Shown here: positions 52,909 to 61,010 of the stretch, in pieces
How the letters are laid out: each line of letters opens with the position of its first letter
Numbering within the stretch: position 1 is the first letter of the stretch
Assembly (NCBI RefSeq): GCF_014640535.1
Contig: NZ_BMHD01000001.1
Span: 1,924,214-1,988,213, forward strand
DNA from: Cnuibacter physcomitrellae
GTDB lineage: Bacteria; Actinomycetota; Actinomycetes; Actinomycetales; Microbacteriaceae
Direction of reading: 5' to 3'
DNA: 64,000 bases
Notes under the pieces: generated by a model
Databases searched by the model: none
What the model was told of the DNA's origin: nothing
Seen by the model: only the letters and a program-made list of their open reading frames with translations
Position numbers and translations under genes: made by a program

Positions 52909-53808
52909 ATGAAGGCAGTGCGTTTCCACGAGTTCGGCGCCCCCGAGGTCCTGCAGTACGAGGACGTCGAGCAGCCCACCCCCGGCGACGGAGAGACCCT
53001 GGTGGCGGTGACCGCATCCGCGTTCAACCCCGCCGACAACTCCATCCGCGCCGGGAACCTGCGGGCGATCCCGATCGCCCTCCCCCACACCCCCGGCTAC
53101 GACGTCGCCGGCACCGTCGACGGTCGGCCCGTCGTCGGCTTCCTCCCCATGGACAAGGACGGAGCCGCGGCGGAGTACGTCGTGGCTCCCACCTCCGCCC
53201 TGGTCGACGCGCCCCGCAGCATCGACCTCGCCGACGCGGCGGGCCTGCCCTCGGTCGCGCTCACCGCCTACCAGGGCCTCGTCGACCACGCCGGGCTCAC
53301 CGCCGGCCAGCGCATCCTCATCACGGGCGCCGGCGGAACCGTCGGACACTACGCGGTCCAGCTCGCCGCCCAGGCGGGCGCGCACGTCATCGCGACCGCG
53401 AGCCCGTCGAGCCGCGACGCGGTCGCCGCCGCGGGCGCGGCCGAGGTGATCGACCACACCTCGACGGATGTGGTGGCCGCCGTCGGCGAGCAGGTCGACG
53501 TCGTCTACAACCTCGCCCCGTCCACCCCGGAGGAGATGACCGCCTACCTCGGGCTGGTGCGCGACGGCGGGGTCATCGTCACGACGACCGCGTGGCTGCC
53601 CGCCCCCTCCGACGAAGCGCGCGGCGTCCGCGGCATCACCGAGTTCGTCCGCCCGGATGCGGCGCAGCTCACCGCGCTCGTCGAGCTCCTCGACGCGGGC
53701 GAGCTGACCCTTGCGCCCACCCGCCGCGTGGCGCTCGCCGACCTCGCGTCGGTGCACGCCGAGGCCGCCGCGGGTACCCTCCGCGGCAAGGTCGTCGTCC
53801 TCCCCTGA
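52909..53808 (+). CDS. NADPH:quinone-oxidoreductase-like (MDR family) protein
   Basis: A 299-residue zinc-free medium-chain reductase: MKAVRFHEFGAPEVLQYEDV start, SAFNPADNSIRAG in place of zinc ligands, and the cofactor motif ITGAGGTVGHYAVQLA (about 140-155). It should reduce quinones or enones with NADPH. Controlled by the divergent MarR, so likely induced by an electrophile or antibiotic-like ligand. Confidence 0.9.
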   Translation: MKAVRFHEFGAPEVLQYEDVEQPTPGDGETLVAVTASAFNPADNSIRAGNLRAIPIALPHTPGYDVAGTVDGRPVVGFLPMDKDGAAAEYVVAPTSALVDAPRSIDLADAAGLPSVALTAYQGLVDHAGLTAGQRILITGAGGTVGHYAVQLAAQAGAHVIATASPSSRDAVAAAGAAEVIDHTSTDVVAAVGEQVDVVYNLAPSTPEEMTAYLGLVRDGGVIVTTTAWLPAPSDEARGVRGITEFVRPDAAQLTALVELLDAGELTLAPTRRVALADLASVHAEAAAGTLRGKVVVLP

Positions 53809-53818
53809 CGAGACCCGC

Positions 53819-53875
53819 GGATATGACACTCGTGGCGACCTGCTCCCCAGCCAGGTCGCCACGAGTGTCACATCC
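53819..53875. repeat. Palindromic element E1 (57-bp family)
   Basis: The most regular copy: 24-bp arms (GGATATGACACTCGTGGCG..) with one mismatch and a 9-nt loop, CTCCCCAGC. It fills the 84-bp gap between the convergent oxidoreductase and CMD-protein genes. Confidence 0.95.
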
Positions 53876-53892
53876 GCGAGAAGGGAGCGCTG

Positions 53893-54642
53893 CTACTCGC
53901 CGGCCTCCTCCAGGAGGATGGGGGCGGCCGTCGTGACGGCGTGGATGCCGATGACGGAGGCGATCTCCATCACCTCGAGGATCTCCTGCGGGGTGGCCCC
54001 GTAGCCGATCGCGTTCTCGATGTGCAGCTTCAGCCCCTTCACGTAGAGGTGCGTGGCGGCGGTGTCGAACGCGATGTAGATGAACTCCCGCACCTTGGGC
54101 GAGAGGGTGCCCGTCCGCCACGGGACCGACGAGAAGTCGGTGTACGTGGCGAAGATCTCGGGGTCGAGCTCGAGCATCTCGTCCCAGAACGCGTGCCAGT
54201 ACCCGCGGCTGCGGGTGAACTCGGCCTTCACCTCCTCCTGGTAGGCGGTGAGCTCGGCCGGGCCGGTGCGCAGGCCCTTCTCCTCGAGCACCTCCACGAG
54301 GATCGGCACACCGATGTTCATCGCGTGGATGCCGAGCGTGGCGGTGCACTCGAGCACCTCCATGATCTCCTGCTTCGTCGCGCCCAGCGCGAGCGCCGCC
54401 TTGATGTGCTGGCGGATGCCGGGCTCGTAGAGGTGCGTCGCGGCGGCGTCGATCGCGATGTACATGAACTCCTTGGTCTTCGCGTCCAGGTGGTTCTTGC
54501 GCCAGGGCACCGCCGAGAACTCGAGGTACGCCTTGAGGAATCCCGGGTCGAGCTTGAGGATCGCCTCCCACGAGTCGCCCCAGGTGCCGCGCACCGCGAT
54601 GAACTCGTCCTTCAGTTGCTGCTGTTCGGCAGTGAGTGCCAT
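53893..54642 (-). CDS. Double-domain carboxymuconolactone-decarboxylase-like protein
   Basis: A 249-residue protein of two CMD domains: FMYIAIDAAATHLY..HIKAALALGATKQEIMEVLE and FIYIAFDTAATHLY..HIENAIGYGATPQEILEVME. The CxxC pair of AhpD-type members is absent, so thiol peroxidase chemistry is unlikely; lactone or decarboxylation chemistry may remain. ATG 54642 follows AAGGAG by 5 nt. Last gene of the catabolic locus, 100 bp after the GntR gene. Confidence 0.85.
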   Translation of the reverse strand: MALTAEQQQLKDEFIAVRGTWGDSWEAILKLDPGFLKAYLEFSAVPWRKNHLDAKTKEFMYIAIDAAATHLYEPGIRQHIKAALALGATKQEIMEVLECTATLGIHAMNIGVPILVEVLEEKGLRTGPAELTAYQEEVKAEFTRSRGYWHAFWDEMLELDPEIFATYTDFSSVPWRTGTLSPKVREFIYIAFDTAATHLYVKGLKLHIENAIGYGATPQEILEVMEIASVIGIHAVTTAAPILLEEAGE

Positions 54643-54742
54643 GTCATCTCCTTCGTTGAATGGACCGGATGGAGACGACCGGATGACCGGGCTGGAACGA
54701 GACGGAACCCGAACGCAGACGCGACGCGGACAGGTGGGGGGA

Positions 54743-55450
54743 CTACTCCCCCTCCGACTCCCGCAGGCTGTGCAGCGCCGTGACCGACGCCTTCCGCACG
54801 TGCTCGGCGCAGAGGCGCGAGGCGAGCTCCGCGTCGCGCGCCGCGATCGCGGCCACGACAGCGCGCAGCTCGCGCACCACCTCGAGCGCACGGCCGGCCT
54901 CTGAGAGGGAGGTCGCCCGCAGCACCTGCACCCGCGCTTGGATGCCCTCGAGCAGCTGCTGCAGCGCAGCGCTCCTGGCCCCGCGGATGAGCACGGCGTA
55001 GAAGCGGTCCTTGGCCTGCAGGATCTCGCGGATGTCGTGCGAGTTGTCGCTGACGACGGCGAGGTCCTCGACGGTCCGGCGGAGGTCGTCGACCTCGTCG
55101 TCGGTGGCGCGCTCCACGAACCGCTGGACCACCAGCGACTCGAGCGAGGCGCGCACCTCGTACAGGTCGACCGCATCCGCCAGGGACGGTGCGCTCACCA
55201 TCGCCCCGCGCTGCGGCACCACGGTGACGAGCCCTTCGCTCGTCAGCTCGCGGAGGGCTTCGCGGATCGTGGTGCGCGAGACGCCGAGCTGCTCGATGAG
55301 CTCCCGCTCCACCAGGCGCTGGCCCGGCTTCAGCTGGAAGTCGAGGATCGCCTGCCGCAGCGCGGCGATCACCTGCTCACGCAGCGGCGCGGAGACCCGG
55401 CCCATGGGGCCGACGGTCCACGACTCTGCGAGCGAGTTCGTCGGAGTCAT
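54743..55450 (-). CDS. GntR/FadR-type (FCD) regulator of the catabolic locus
   Basis: A 235-residue regulator: winged helix at about 20-85 (LVERELIEQLGVSRTTIREALREL) and FCD domain with the metal-site pattern (DLYEVRASLE, AKDRFYAVLIR, RELRAVVAAIAARD). A GTATGAC motif in its promoter and at both promoters in 60.8-60.9 kb suggests it controls all three. Its effector should be a pathway acid. Confidence 0.9.
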   Translation of the reverse strand: MTPTNSLAESWTVGPMGRVSAPLREQVIAALRQAILDFQLKPGQRLVERELIEQLGVSRTTIREALRELTSEGLVTVVPQRGAMVSAPSLADAVDLYEVRASLESLVVQRFVERATDDEVDDLRRTVEDLAVVSDNSHDIREILQAKDRFYAVLIRGARSAALQQLLEGIQARVQVLRATSLSEAGRALEVVRELRAVVAAIAARDAELASRLCAEHVRKASVTALHSLRESEGE

Positions 55451-55478
55451 CTCACCTACCCGTCTACACGTTTCGTTC

Positions 55479-55492
55479 TACGGTCATACGAT
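55479..55492. promoter_or_regulatory. GntR operator S1
   Basis: Read on the minus strand, TCGTATGACC lies just after TTGACG, a -35-like box for the regulator gene. Weaker match than S2 and S3. Autoregulation is inferred. Confidence 0.5.
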
Positions 55493-55500
55493 CGTCAATG

Positions 55501-56409
55501 CTACGTCGCGATGGCACCCCTCTCGGCGGTCGCCACGTACTGCGCGACGCGGGTGTGATCGGCGGCGGGGTCGAGCTCGTCGGCGGCCTCCGCCCACAAC
55601 GTCACCGCCTCCTCGCCCAGGATGCTCGGCACACCGACCTGCGACGCCAGCTCGGTGGCGATCCGCATGTCCTTGAGCATGAGCCGCAGCCCGAACCCCG
55701 AGTCGTAGCGCTCGGTGAGCACGAAGTTCGGGAACTTGTTCTCCGTCGAGCCGCTGCGTCCGCTGGAGGAGTTGAACACCTCGAGCATGACGGCCGGGTC
55801 GAGGCCGAAGCGCTCGCCCGCGGTCATCGCCTCCGCGGTGATCCACAGGTGCGTGGCCGAGAGCAGGTTGTTGAGCGCCTTGATCGCGTGTCCGGCGCCG
55901 ATCGGGCCGGCGGGAACGACGCGCCCCATCGCGGCGAGCACCGGTGCGGCCGAAGCGACGTCGGCGGGCGAACCGCCCACCATGATCGTCAGCTTCCCCG
56001 CGACGGCCCCGCCGACCCCGCCCGACACGGGCGCGTCGATCATGCGGATGCGCCGGGTCGCCAGCTGCTCGGCCAGCTCACGGGTGCGCAACGGCTCCGA
56101 CGAGCTCATGTCGATCACCAGCGAACCGGGCGCGAGCGACCCGACCATCGAGTCGACCACCGACTTCACGATCTGCGAGTTCGGCAGCATGAGGATGACG
56201 GTGCCCGCGGCGGCGGCGACCTCGCGGGCCGTGTCCACGGCCGACGCGCCCGCCTCGGCCGCGCGGGAGCGCGCCTCCGGAGACACATCGGACGCGACCA
56301 CGTCGAACCCGGCGGCGACGAGGTTCGTCACCATCGGGATCCCCATGTTGCCCAGCCCGACGAATCCGATCGAAGCCGGCCCCGACGCCATAGCGAGCTC
56401 ATCCGGCAT
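55501..56409 (-). CDS. 3-hydroxyisobutyrate-dehydrogenase-like NAD(P) oxidoreductase 1
   Basis: A 302-residue beta-hydroxyacid dehydrogenase: GFVGLGNMG at the N-terminus, IDAPVSGGVGGA (substrate site) and GHAIKALNNLL (catalytic Lys) are all present. Family members oxidise 3-hydroxyisobutyrate, tartronate semialdehyde or related acids. Last gene of the overlapping operon; starts 11 bases inside the CMD gene. Confidence 0.85.
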   Translation of the reverse strand: MPDELAMASGPASIGFVGLGNMGIPMVTNLVAAGFDVVASDVSPEARSRAAEAGASAVDTAREVAAAAGTVILMLPNSQIVKSVVDSMVGSLAPGSLVIDMSSSEPLRTRELAEQLATRRIRMIDAPVSGGVGGAVAGKLTIMVGGSPADVASAAPVLAAMGRVVPAGPIGAGHAIKALNNLLSATHLWITAEAMTAGERFGLDPAVMLEVFNSSSGRSGSTENKFPNFVLTERYDSGFGLRLMLKDMRIATELASQVGVPSILGEEAVTLWAEAADELDPAADHTRVAQYVATAERGAIAT

Positions 56410-56800
56410 TGTGGTGCTCCTTCACGACGCGGTCCGCGATGCGGAACGACTCCAGGGCCGCCGGGACGCCCACGTAGATCGCGGTCTGCAGCAGCACCTC
56501 CTGGATCTCGGCCTCGGTCGCCCCGTTGGTGAGCGCCCCTCGCACGTGCACCGCCAGCTCGTGCGAGCGGTTGAGAGCGGTCAGCATGGCGATGTTGATG
56601 AGGCTGCGGGTCTTGCGCTCGAGTCCGTCGCTCGTCCAGACGATGCCCCAGCAGTACTCGGTGACGAGCTCCTGGATGGGTCGCGAGAACTCGCTCGTCG
56701 CGCCGAGAGAGGCGTCGACGTGAGCTGCTCCGAGCACCTCGCGGCGGACCGCGAGGCCCTCCTCGAAGATCTGCTCGCGGGTCTTGTCCCGGTCGGTCAT
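56399..56800 (-). CDS. Carboxymuconolactone-decarboxylase-like protein, single domain
   Basis: A 133-residue CMD protein like PcaC: FEEGLAVRREVLGAAHVDASL, VTEYCWGIVWTS and HVRGALTNGATEAEIQEVLLQTAIYVG. A single Cys in EYCWG rather than CxxC. The operon makes an aromatic-ring or lactone step plausible, not proven. Overlaps the cupin gene by ATGA. Confidence 0.85.
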   Translation of the reverse strand: MTDRDKTREQIFEEGLAVRREVLGAAHVDASLGATSEFSRPIQELVTEYCWGIVWTSDGLERKTRSLINIAMLTALNRSHELAVHVRGALTNGATEAEIQEVLLQTAIYVGVPAALESFRIADRVVKEHHNAG

Positions 56801-57204
56801 GATGCGGTCTCCTCTGAACGGACGGGGCCGTGGTAGTCCTCGTCGGCGACCGGGTTCGACCAGTCGGTGACGCCGAGGGAGATGGCGGTGTGGATGAGGA
56901 ACGAGTCGGGAGCGGCACCGTGCCAGTGGCGCTCGCCACCCGGGATCCACACGGTGTCGCCCTGCCGGAGGACCTCGATCGGACCGCCCTCGCTCTGGAC
57001 GAGTCCTCGACCGGCGACGACCAGGATGATCTGCCCGCGCTCGTGCGTGTGCCAGTGCGTCCGCGCGCCGGGCGTGAAGTCGACGGAGTTGATCGTGACG
57101 CCGTCGGTGGCGGGCATCGTGAGGTACGGGAAGGCGTCGCCGGTGAACTGCGAGCCGGGCTTGCCCGCGATGCCCGCCTGCTCGTGCGGTCGGATGTGGA
57201 TCAC
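56797..57204 (-). CDS. Cupin domain protein
   Basis: A 135-residue single cupin: THWHTHERGQIILVVAGRG gives the first metal motif (three His and one Glu-like position), PGGERHWHGA the second His. Probably an isomerase or a small dioxygenase-like protein. Starts at GTG 57204, overlapping the stop of the gene before it. Confidence 0.85.
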   Translation of the reverse strand: MIHIRPHEQAGIAGKPGSQFTGDAFPYLTMPATDGVTINSVDFTPGARTHWHTHERGQIILVVAGRGLVQSEGGPIEVLRQGDTVWIPGGERHWHGAAPDSFLIHTAISLGVTDWSNPVADEDYHGPVRSEETAS

Positions 57205-58187
57205 GCGTCGCTCCCGTCTGCTCCGGCGGAGGACTCGGCCGGCTCGTGCAGCCGCACCCCGCCCGACACGTCGCCGATCGCGTCGACGACGGTGTTGCTG
57301 ATCTCGTCCGCGTACCCGAGGGCCCGGGCGAGCCCGAAGCTCGCGACCGGCCCGGCCGAGTTGAGGCTCGCCACGCCGAGCCGCCCCAGCAGTTCGACGT
57401 AGAGCGCGACGTCCTTCAGCATCAGCGAGTTCGTGAGGCCGCCCTTGAGGTAGTCGCCGTGGATGATCTTCGGGAAGCGGTTGAGTGTGGCGAAGTTGAC
57501 GCCCGACGACTGGTTGAACACGTCGAGCACGGTCTGCAGGTCGAGCCCGGCCTTCTTCGCCGCGACCATCACCTCGGCGGTCGCGGAGAGCGCGATCGCG
57601 TTGAGGAAGTTGTTGAGCAGCTTCGTCGTGTGCCCCGCCCCGCTCTCGCCGACGAGGTGGACGTTCGTGGCGATGTGGTCGAGGACGGGACGCACCCGCT
57701 CGAGCGCGTCCGGCGATCCGCCCACCATGAGGGTGAGCGCCCCCTTCTCGGCCGCTGCGGCGCCGCCGGAGATGCCCGCATCCAGATACTCGACTCCGCG
57801 GGCGACGAGGTCGGCGTGGATGCGTCGGGTCGAGTCGGGCGAGGAGGTCGAGAGGTCGACGACGACCTGGCCCTCTCTCACATGGGAGAGGAGCCCGTCC
57901 TCGCCGTAGACGACCGCCTCGACGACGCGGCTGTCGGGAAGCGACAGCAGCACCGCATCCGACCCGTCGACGACCGCGCCGCCGGAGGACGCGGGCGTCG
58001 CGCCGGCCGCCGTGATGCTCTCGGCCCGGGCGTCGAAGCCGAGCACGGGCACGCCGGCATCGACGATGCAGCGCGTCATCCGTCCGCCCATGTTGCCGAG
58101 GCCGATGAACCCGACCCTGTCGTGTGGCGGCGTCGCCCTGCTCGTCGCCGTCTCCGTCGCTGCGGAGCCGGGGCTGTCGTTGCTCAC
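57201..58187 (-). CDS. 3-hydroxyisobutyrate-dehydrogenase-like NAD(P) oxidoreductase 2
   Basis: A 328-residue paralogue of oxidoreductase 1: GFIGLGNMGGRM, DAGISGGAAAAEKG and GHTTKLLNNFLNA. It has a longer N- and C-terminus. Both in one operon suggests two successive hydroxyacid steps or two substrates. Starts at GTG 58187, overlapping the SDR stop as GTGA. Confidence 0.85.
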   Translation of the reverse strand: MSNDSPGSAATETATSRATPPHDRVGFIGLGNMGGRMTRCIVDAGVPVLGFDARAESITAAGATPASSGGAVVDGSDAVLLSLPDSRVVEAVVYGEDGLLSHVREGQVVVDLSTSSPDSTRRIHADLVARGVEYLDAGISGGAAAAEKGALTLMVGGSPDALERVRPVLDHIATNVHLVGESGAGHTTKLLNNFLNAIALSATAEVMVAAKKAGLDLQTVLDVFNQSSGVNFATLNRFPKIIHGDYLKGGLTNSLMLKDVALYVELLGRLGVASLNSAGPVASFGLARALGYADEISNTVVDAIGDVSGGVRLHEPAESSAGADGSDA

Positions 58188-59068
58188 TGATCGTTCCTTC
58201 CGAGCGGGATCCGGGGGATCTGCGGGAGTCGGGGGTCGTCGCCGTAGAAGGCGCGGTCGTGGGCGGCGGCGTCCCACGCGCCCGCCCCACCGGCGGGACG
58301 CACGGTGTTGACGACCGTGGCGCCGCCGTCGGCCGAGACGAGCTGGCCGGTCACGTAGGCGGAGTCGTCGCTGAGGAGGAACGCGGCGACCGCGGCGATC
58401 TCCTCCGCCCGGCCCGCTCGGCGCAGCGGCGTGGTCGAGGCGCGGGTCTCCATGTCGTTCTTCCCACCCGTGGTGCTCGCGGCGGCGGCGAACAGGTCGG
58501 TGGGCACGATGCCGGGAGCCACGGCGTTCACGCGGATGCCGAGGGGGCCGCCGTAGACGGCGGCGCCGTGCACGAGCCCGGTCACCGCGTGCTTCGACGT
58601 CTGGTACGCGAGCAGGTCGGCGCTGCCCGTGAGACTGCCGATCGACGCGGTGATGACGATCGCCCCTCCGCTCTCCTGCGCGGCGTACTGACGGAACGCC
58701 GCACGCAGGCCGAGGAACTGCCCTCGTACGTTCACCGCCATCACCCGGTCGAACTCGTCGACCGTGAGGTCGGGGAGGGGGGTGAAGGTGCCGAAGATCC
58801 CGGCGTTCAGATGGTGGAGGTCGAGGTGCCCGAAGCGATCGAGGGCGGCGCCGACGTAGGAGTCGACGTCGGCCTCGACCGACACGTCGGCTCGGATCGC
58901 GATCGACTCGGTGGGCAGCTCGTCGGCCACCGCCTGAGCGGCGTCGAGGTCGAGGTCGACGGCCACGACGTGCGCCCCCTCCGCGGCGAGCCGACGCGCG
59001 GAGGCACGACCCAGCCCGCCGCCGGCGCCCGTGACGACGGCGACCCGACCCTCGAAGCGGCCGCTCAT
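58184..59068 (-). CDS. Short-chain dehydrogenase/reductase
   Basis: A 294-residue SDR with TGAGGGLG (13-20), NAG (88-90) and the triad Ser142, Tyr155, Lys159 (YQTSK). Likely oxidises a sugar or alcohol with NAD(P). About 40 extra residues at the C-terminus. Overlaps the MBL gene before it by ATGA. Confidence 0.9.
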   Translation of the reverse strand: MSGRFEGRVAVVTGAGGGLGRASARRLAAEGAHVVAVDLDLDAAQAVADELPTESIAIRADVSVEADVDSYVGAALDRFGHLDLHHLNAGIFGTFTPLPDLTVDEFDRVMAVNVRGQFLGLRAAFRQYAAQESGGAIVITASIGSLTGSADLLAYQTSKHAVTGLVHGAAVYGGPLGIRVNAVAPGIVPTDLFAAAASTTGGKNDMETRASTTPLRRAGRAEEIAAVAAFLLSDDSAYVTGQLVSADGGATVVNTVRPAGGAGAWDAAAHDRAFYGDDPRLPQIPRIPLGRNDQ

Positions 59069-59913
59069 GCGTTCACCGCCGATTCCGCGGGCGCGGCGGA
59101 CGGCGCGACGCCGTCGCTCGCGCCGATGGTGACCACCAGCTCGGAGTCGCTTCGGCCGAGCGGACGGAAGCGATCGAGCGTCGCGGGGTCGTGACCCGAC
59201 ACGAGGTGATCGACCTCGCCGGAGTCGAGCATGGCGCGGATGCGGTCGAAGCCCTCGTACATCTGCACGAGCTCCGCCACGGAGCTGAACGGCATGTCCC
59301 GCTCGTACTCCTCGTAGTAGTGGACGGCGTCGCTGGCGAGCAGCACCACACCGGCGCTGGTCGGCACGCGCACCACGGACTGTCCCGGCGTGTGCCCGCC
59401 GAGACGGAGGACCTCCACACCCGGTGCCACCTCGACGGAGTCCTCGAACGCGTCGACCCGCCCCTCCTCGACGGCGGCGAACAGCGCCGCCAGCTCGGCG
59501 TCCTCCACCGAGTGGTGGAACTGCACGCGCTGTGCGTGCTTCGAAGCCCAGAAGTCGAGCTCGGCCTGCGCGATGACGATGCGCGACGAGTCGAAGTGAT
59601 CGAGGTTCCCGATGTGGTCGTAGTGCGCGTGCGTCACGACGACCGTGGGCGCATCCGCGGGATGGACGCCGAGCGTCTCGAACAACGACGGCGGCTCGTG
59701 CAGCATCGTGCGGGCACGCCGCTCACCGCCCGCCACCGAGTACCCGGTGTCCACGACGATCGTGCGGCCGCCGCCGCGCACCACCCAGACGAAGTAGTCC
59801 ATCCCGATGGGGGCGTCGTCCTCGTGGTACAGCTGATGGTTGAGGTAGACCTCGCTGCGTCGGCCCACGCGGGTGCCGTATCGCGCGATGGTCACCTCGT
59901 AGAGCTGGGTCAC
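59065..59913 (-). CDS. MBL-fold lactonase-like protein 2
   Basis: A 282-residue MBL protein with HAHYDH (95-100), GGHTPGQS and LASDAVHYYEEY. The spacing resembles N-acyl homoserine lactonases. Starts at GTG 59913, overlapping the stop of protein 1 as GTGA. A lactone in the pathway is more likely than a signal molecule, given the operon. Confidence 0.85.
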   Translation of the reverse strand: MTQLYEVTIARYGTRVGRRSEVYLNHQLYHEDDAPIGMDYFVWVVRGGGRTIVVDTGYSVAGGERRARTMLHEPPSLFETLGVHPADAPTVVVTHAHYDHIGNLDHFDSSRIVIAQAELDFWASKHAQRVQFHHSVEDAELAALFAAVEEGRVDAFEDSVEVAPGVEVLRLGGHTPGQSVVRVPTSAGVVLLASDAVHYYEEYERDMPFSSVAELVQMYEGFDRIRAMLDSGEVDHLVSGHDPATLDRFRPLGRSDSELVVTIGASDGVAPSAAPAESAVNA

Positions 59914-60749
59914 GCGAGCACCGTCGCCACACGGCCCGCCTCGCCAGGCGCCGCGGGGAAGCGGTCGCGCACGCGGGCGTCGTGCCCGGGGATGATCGTC
60001 GAGCTCGTCTCGCGCGCGAGCCGGTTGATGAACGCGAGCCCGTCCTTCATCTCCTGCAGATCGGTGAAGGCGAAGAACGGCCACTCGTTCTCGATCTGCT
60101 CGTAGAAGTGGGCGGCGTCCACCGTCAGGATCATCGAGCCGGAGGCGGTGCGGATCCGCGTGAGCAGCTCACCGGGGCAGTGGCCGCCGATGGGGTACAC
60201 CGTGATGCCCGGGAAGACCTCGGTCTCCTCGTCGATGAGCCGCAGCCGGCCCTCCTGCTCCGCCTTCTCGACGACGGCCAGGTCCTCCGCCGTCGTGAAC
60301 TCGCCGTCGAGCGCATCCGCCGACCGCTTGCCGAACCAGTAGTCGTACTCCTTCTTCCCCGAGACGACCTGCGCGTTCGTGAAGAGGCCGAGATAGCCGA
60401 TGTGGTCGTAGTGGAAGTGGCTCGTGATGACCATGTCCACGTCCGCCGGGTCGATGCCGACGAGCTCCAGACCCTCCGGAGTGGGCGTGACGCTGATCTC
60501 GCCCAGCCAGTCGCGCTTCGGGATGTCGTATCCCGTGTCCACCAGGATGACGCTGCCGTTCGAGCGCACCACCCAGAAGTTGTAGTCCATGTCGAGGTCG
60601 GCATCCGGGCGGCCGTACTGGGCGTAGTCGTGGAACACGTCGCTCATGCGGACGACTCGCTCGCCGTACTTGACCTGCCATACGGACGGGCCGGACGATG
60701 AGTCGACGGCTTCGCGAGACGAGTCGGCGGCATCGACGGTTGAGGGCAT
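59910..60749 (-). CDS. MBL-fold lactonase-like protein 1
   Basis: A 279-residue MBL protein with SHFHYDH (110-116), GGHCPGE and LTVDAAHFYEQIENEW. Paralogue of protein 2, clearly sharing the AHL-lactonase-like layout. First gene of the operon; ATG 60749 has AAGGAG about 6 nt upstream. The operon promoter is at 60792-60821. Confidence 0.9.
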   Translation of the reverse strand: MPSTVDAADSSREAVDSSSGPSVWQVKYGERVVRMSDVFHDYAQYGRPDADLDMDYNFWVVRSNGSVILVDTGYDIPKRDWLGEISVTPTPEGLELVGIDPADVDMVITSHFHYDHIGYLGLFTNAQVVSGKKEYDYWFGKRSADALDGEFTTAEDLAVVEKAEQEGRLRLIDEETEVFPGITVYPIGGHCPGELLTRIRTASGSMILTVDAAHFYEQIENEWPFFAFTDLQEMKDGLAFINRLARETSSTIIPGHDARVRDRFPAAPGEAGRVATVLA

Positions 60750-60791
60750 TTCGAACTCCTTCGTTGCGTACCCTGAGAGCTTGCTCGTCCG

Positions 60792-60821
60792 ACTGTAGGA
60801 TTGTCATACAAATTTTGTCAA
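60792..60821 (-). promoter_or_regulatory. Promoter of the leftward catabolic operon
   Basis: Read leftward: TTGACA (60816-60821), an 18-bp spacer holding the S2 operator, and TACAGT (60792-60797). Binding between the two boxes would repress. Confidence 0.75.
60800..60811. promoter_or_regulatory. GntR operator S2
   Basis: Minus strand TTGTATGACAAT, with the half-sites TTGT and ACAA around ATG: a perfect dyad. It sits in the promoter spacer. Confidence 0.75.
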
Positions 60822-60892
60822 GCGATCGATCTCGATCCGCCGATCGGCGCTGACATCCGCGATTTCTGGGCTCTCTGTTGCCGAATCGGTAC

Positions 60893-60922
60893 TTGACATC
60901 TCGTTCGAACGTGGTCAAGACT
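60893..60922 (+). promoter_or_regulatory. Promoter of the sugar-binding protein genes
   Basis: TTGACA (60893-60898), an 18-bp spacer and AAGACT (60917-60922), a weak -10. The palindrome CGTTCGAACG lies in the spacer and CTTGAC/GTCAAG flank it, so a second regulator may act here. Confidence 0.55.
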
Positions 60923-60930
60923 GCCTCCAG

Positions 60931-60942
60931 ATTGTCATACAG
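60931..60942. promoter_or_regulatory. GntR operator S3
   Basis: Minus strand CTGTATGACAAT, one base from the S2 sequence, located at the expected transcription start of the binding-protein genes. Confidence 0.7.
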
Positions 60943-61010
60943 TCCGACACAACAGGGTCGGATGCACCGCAATCACCACACAGTCAACGAACGACGGAAG
61001 CGCGAACGCA

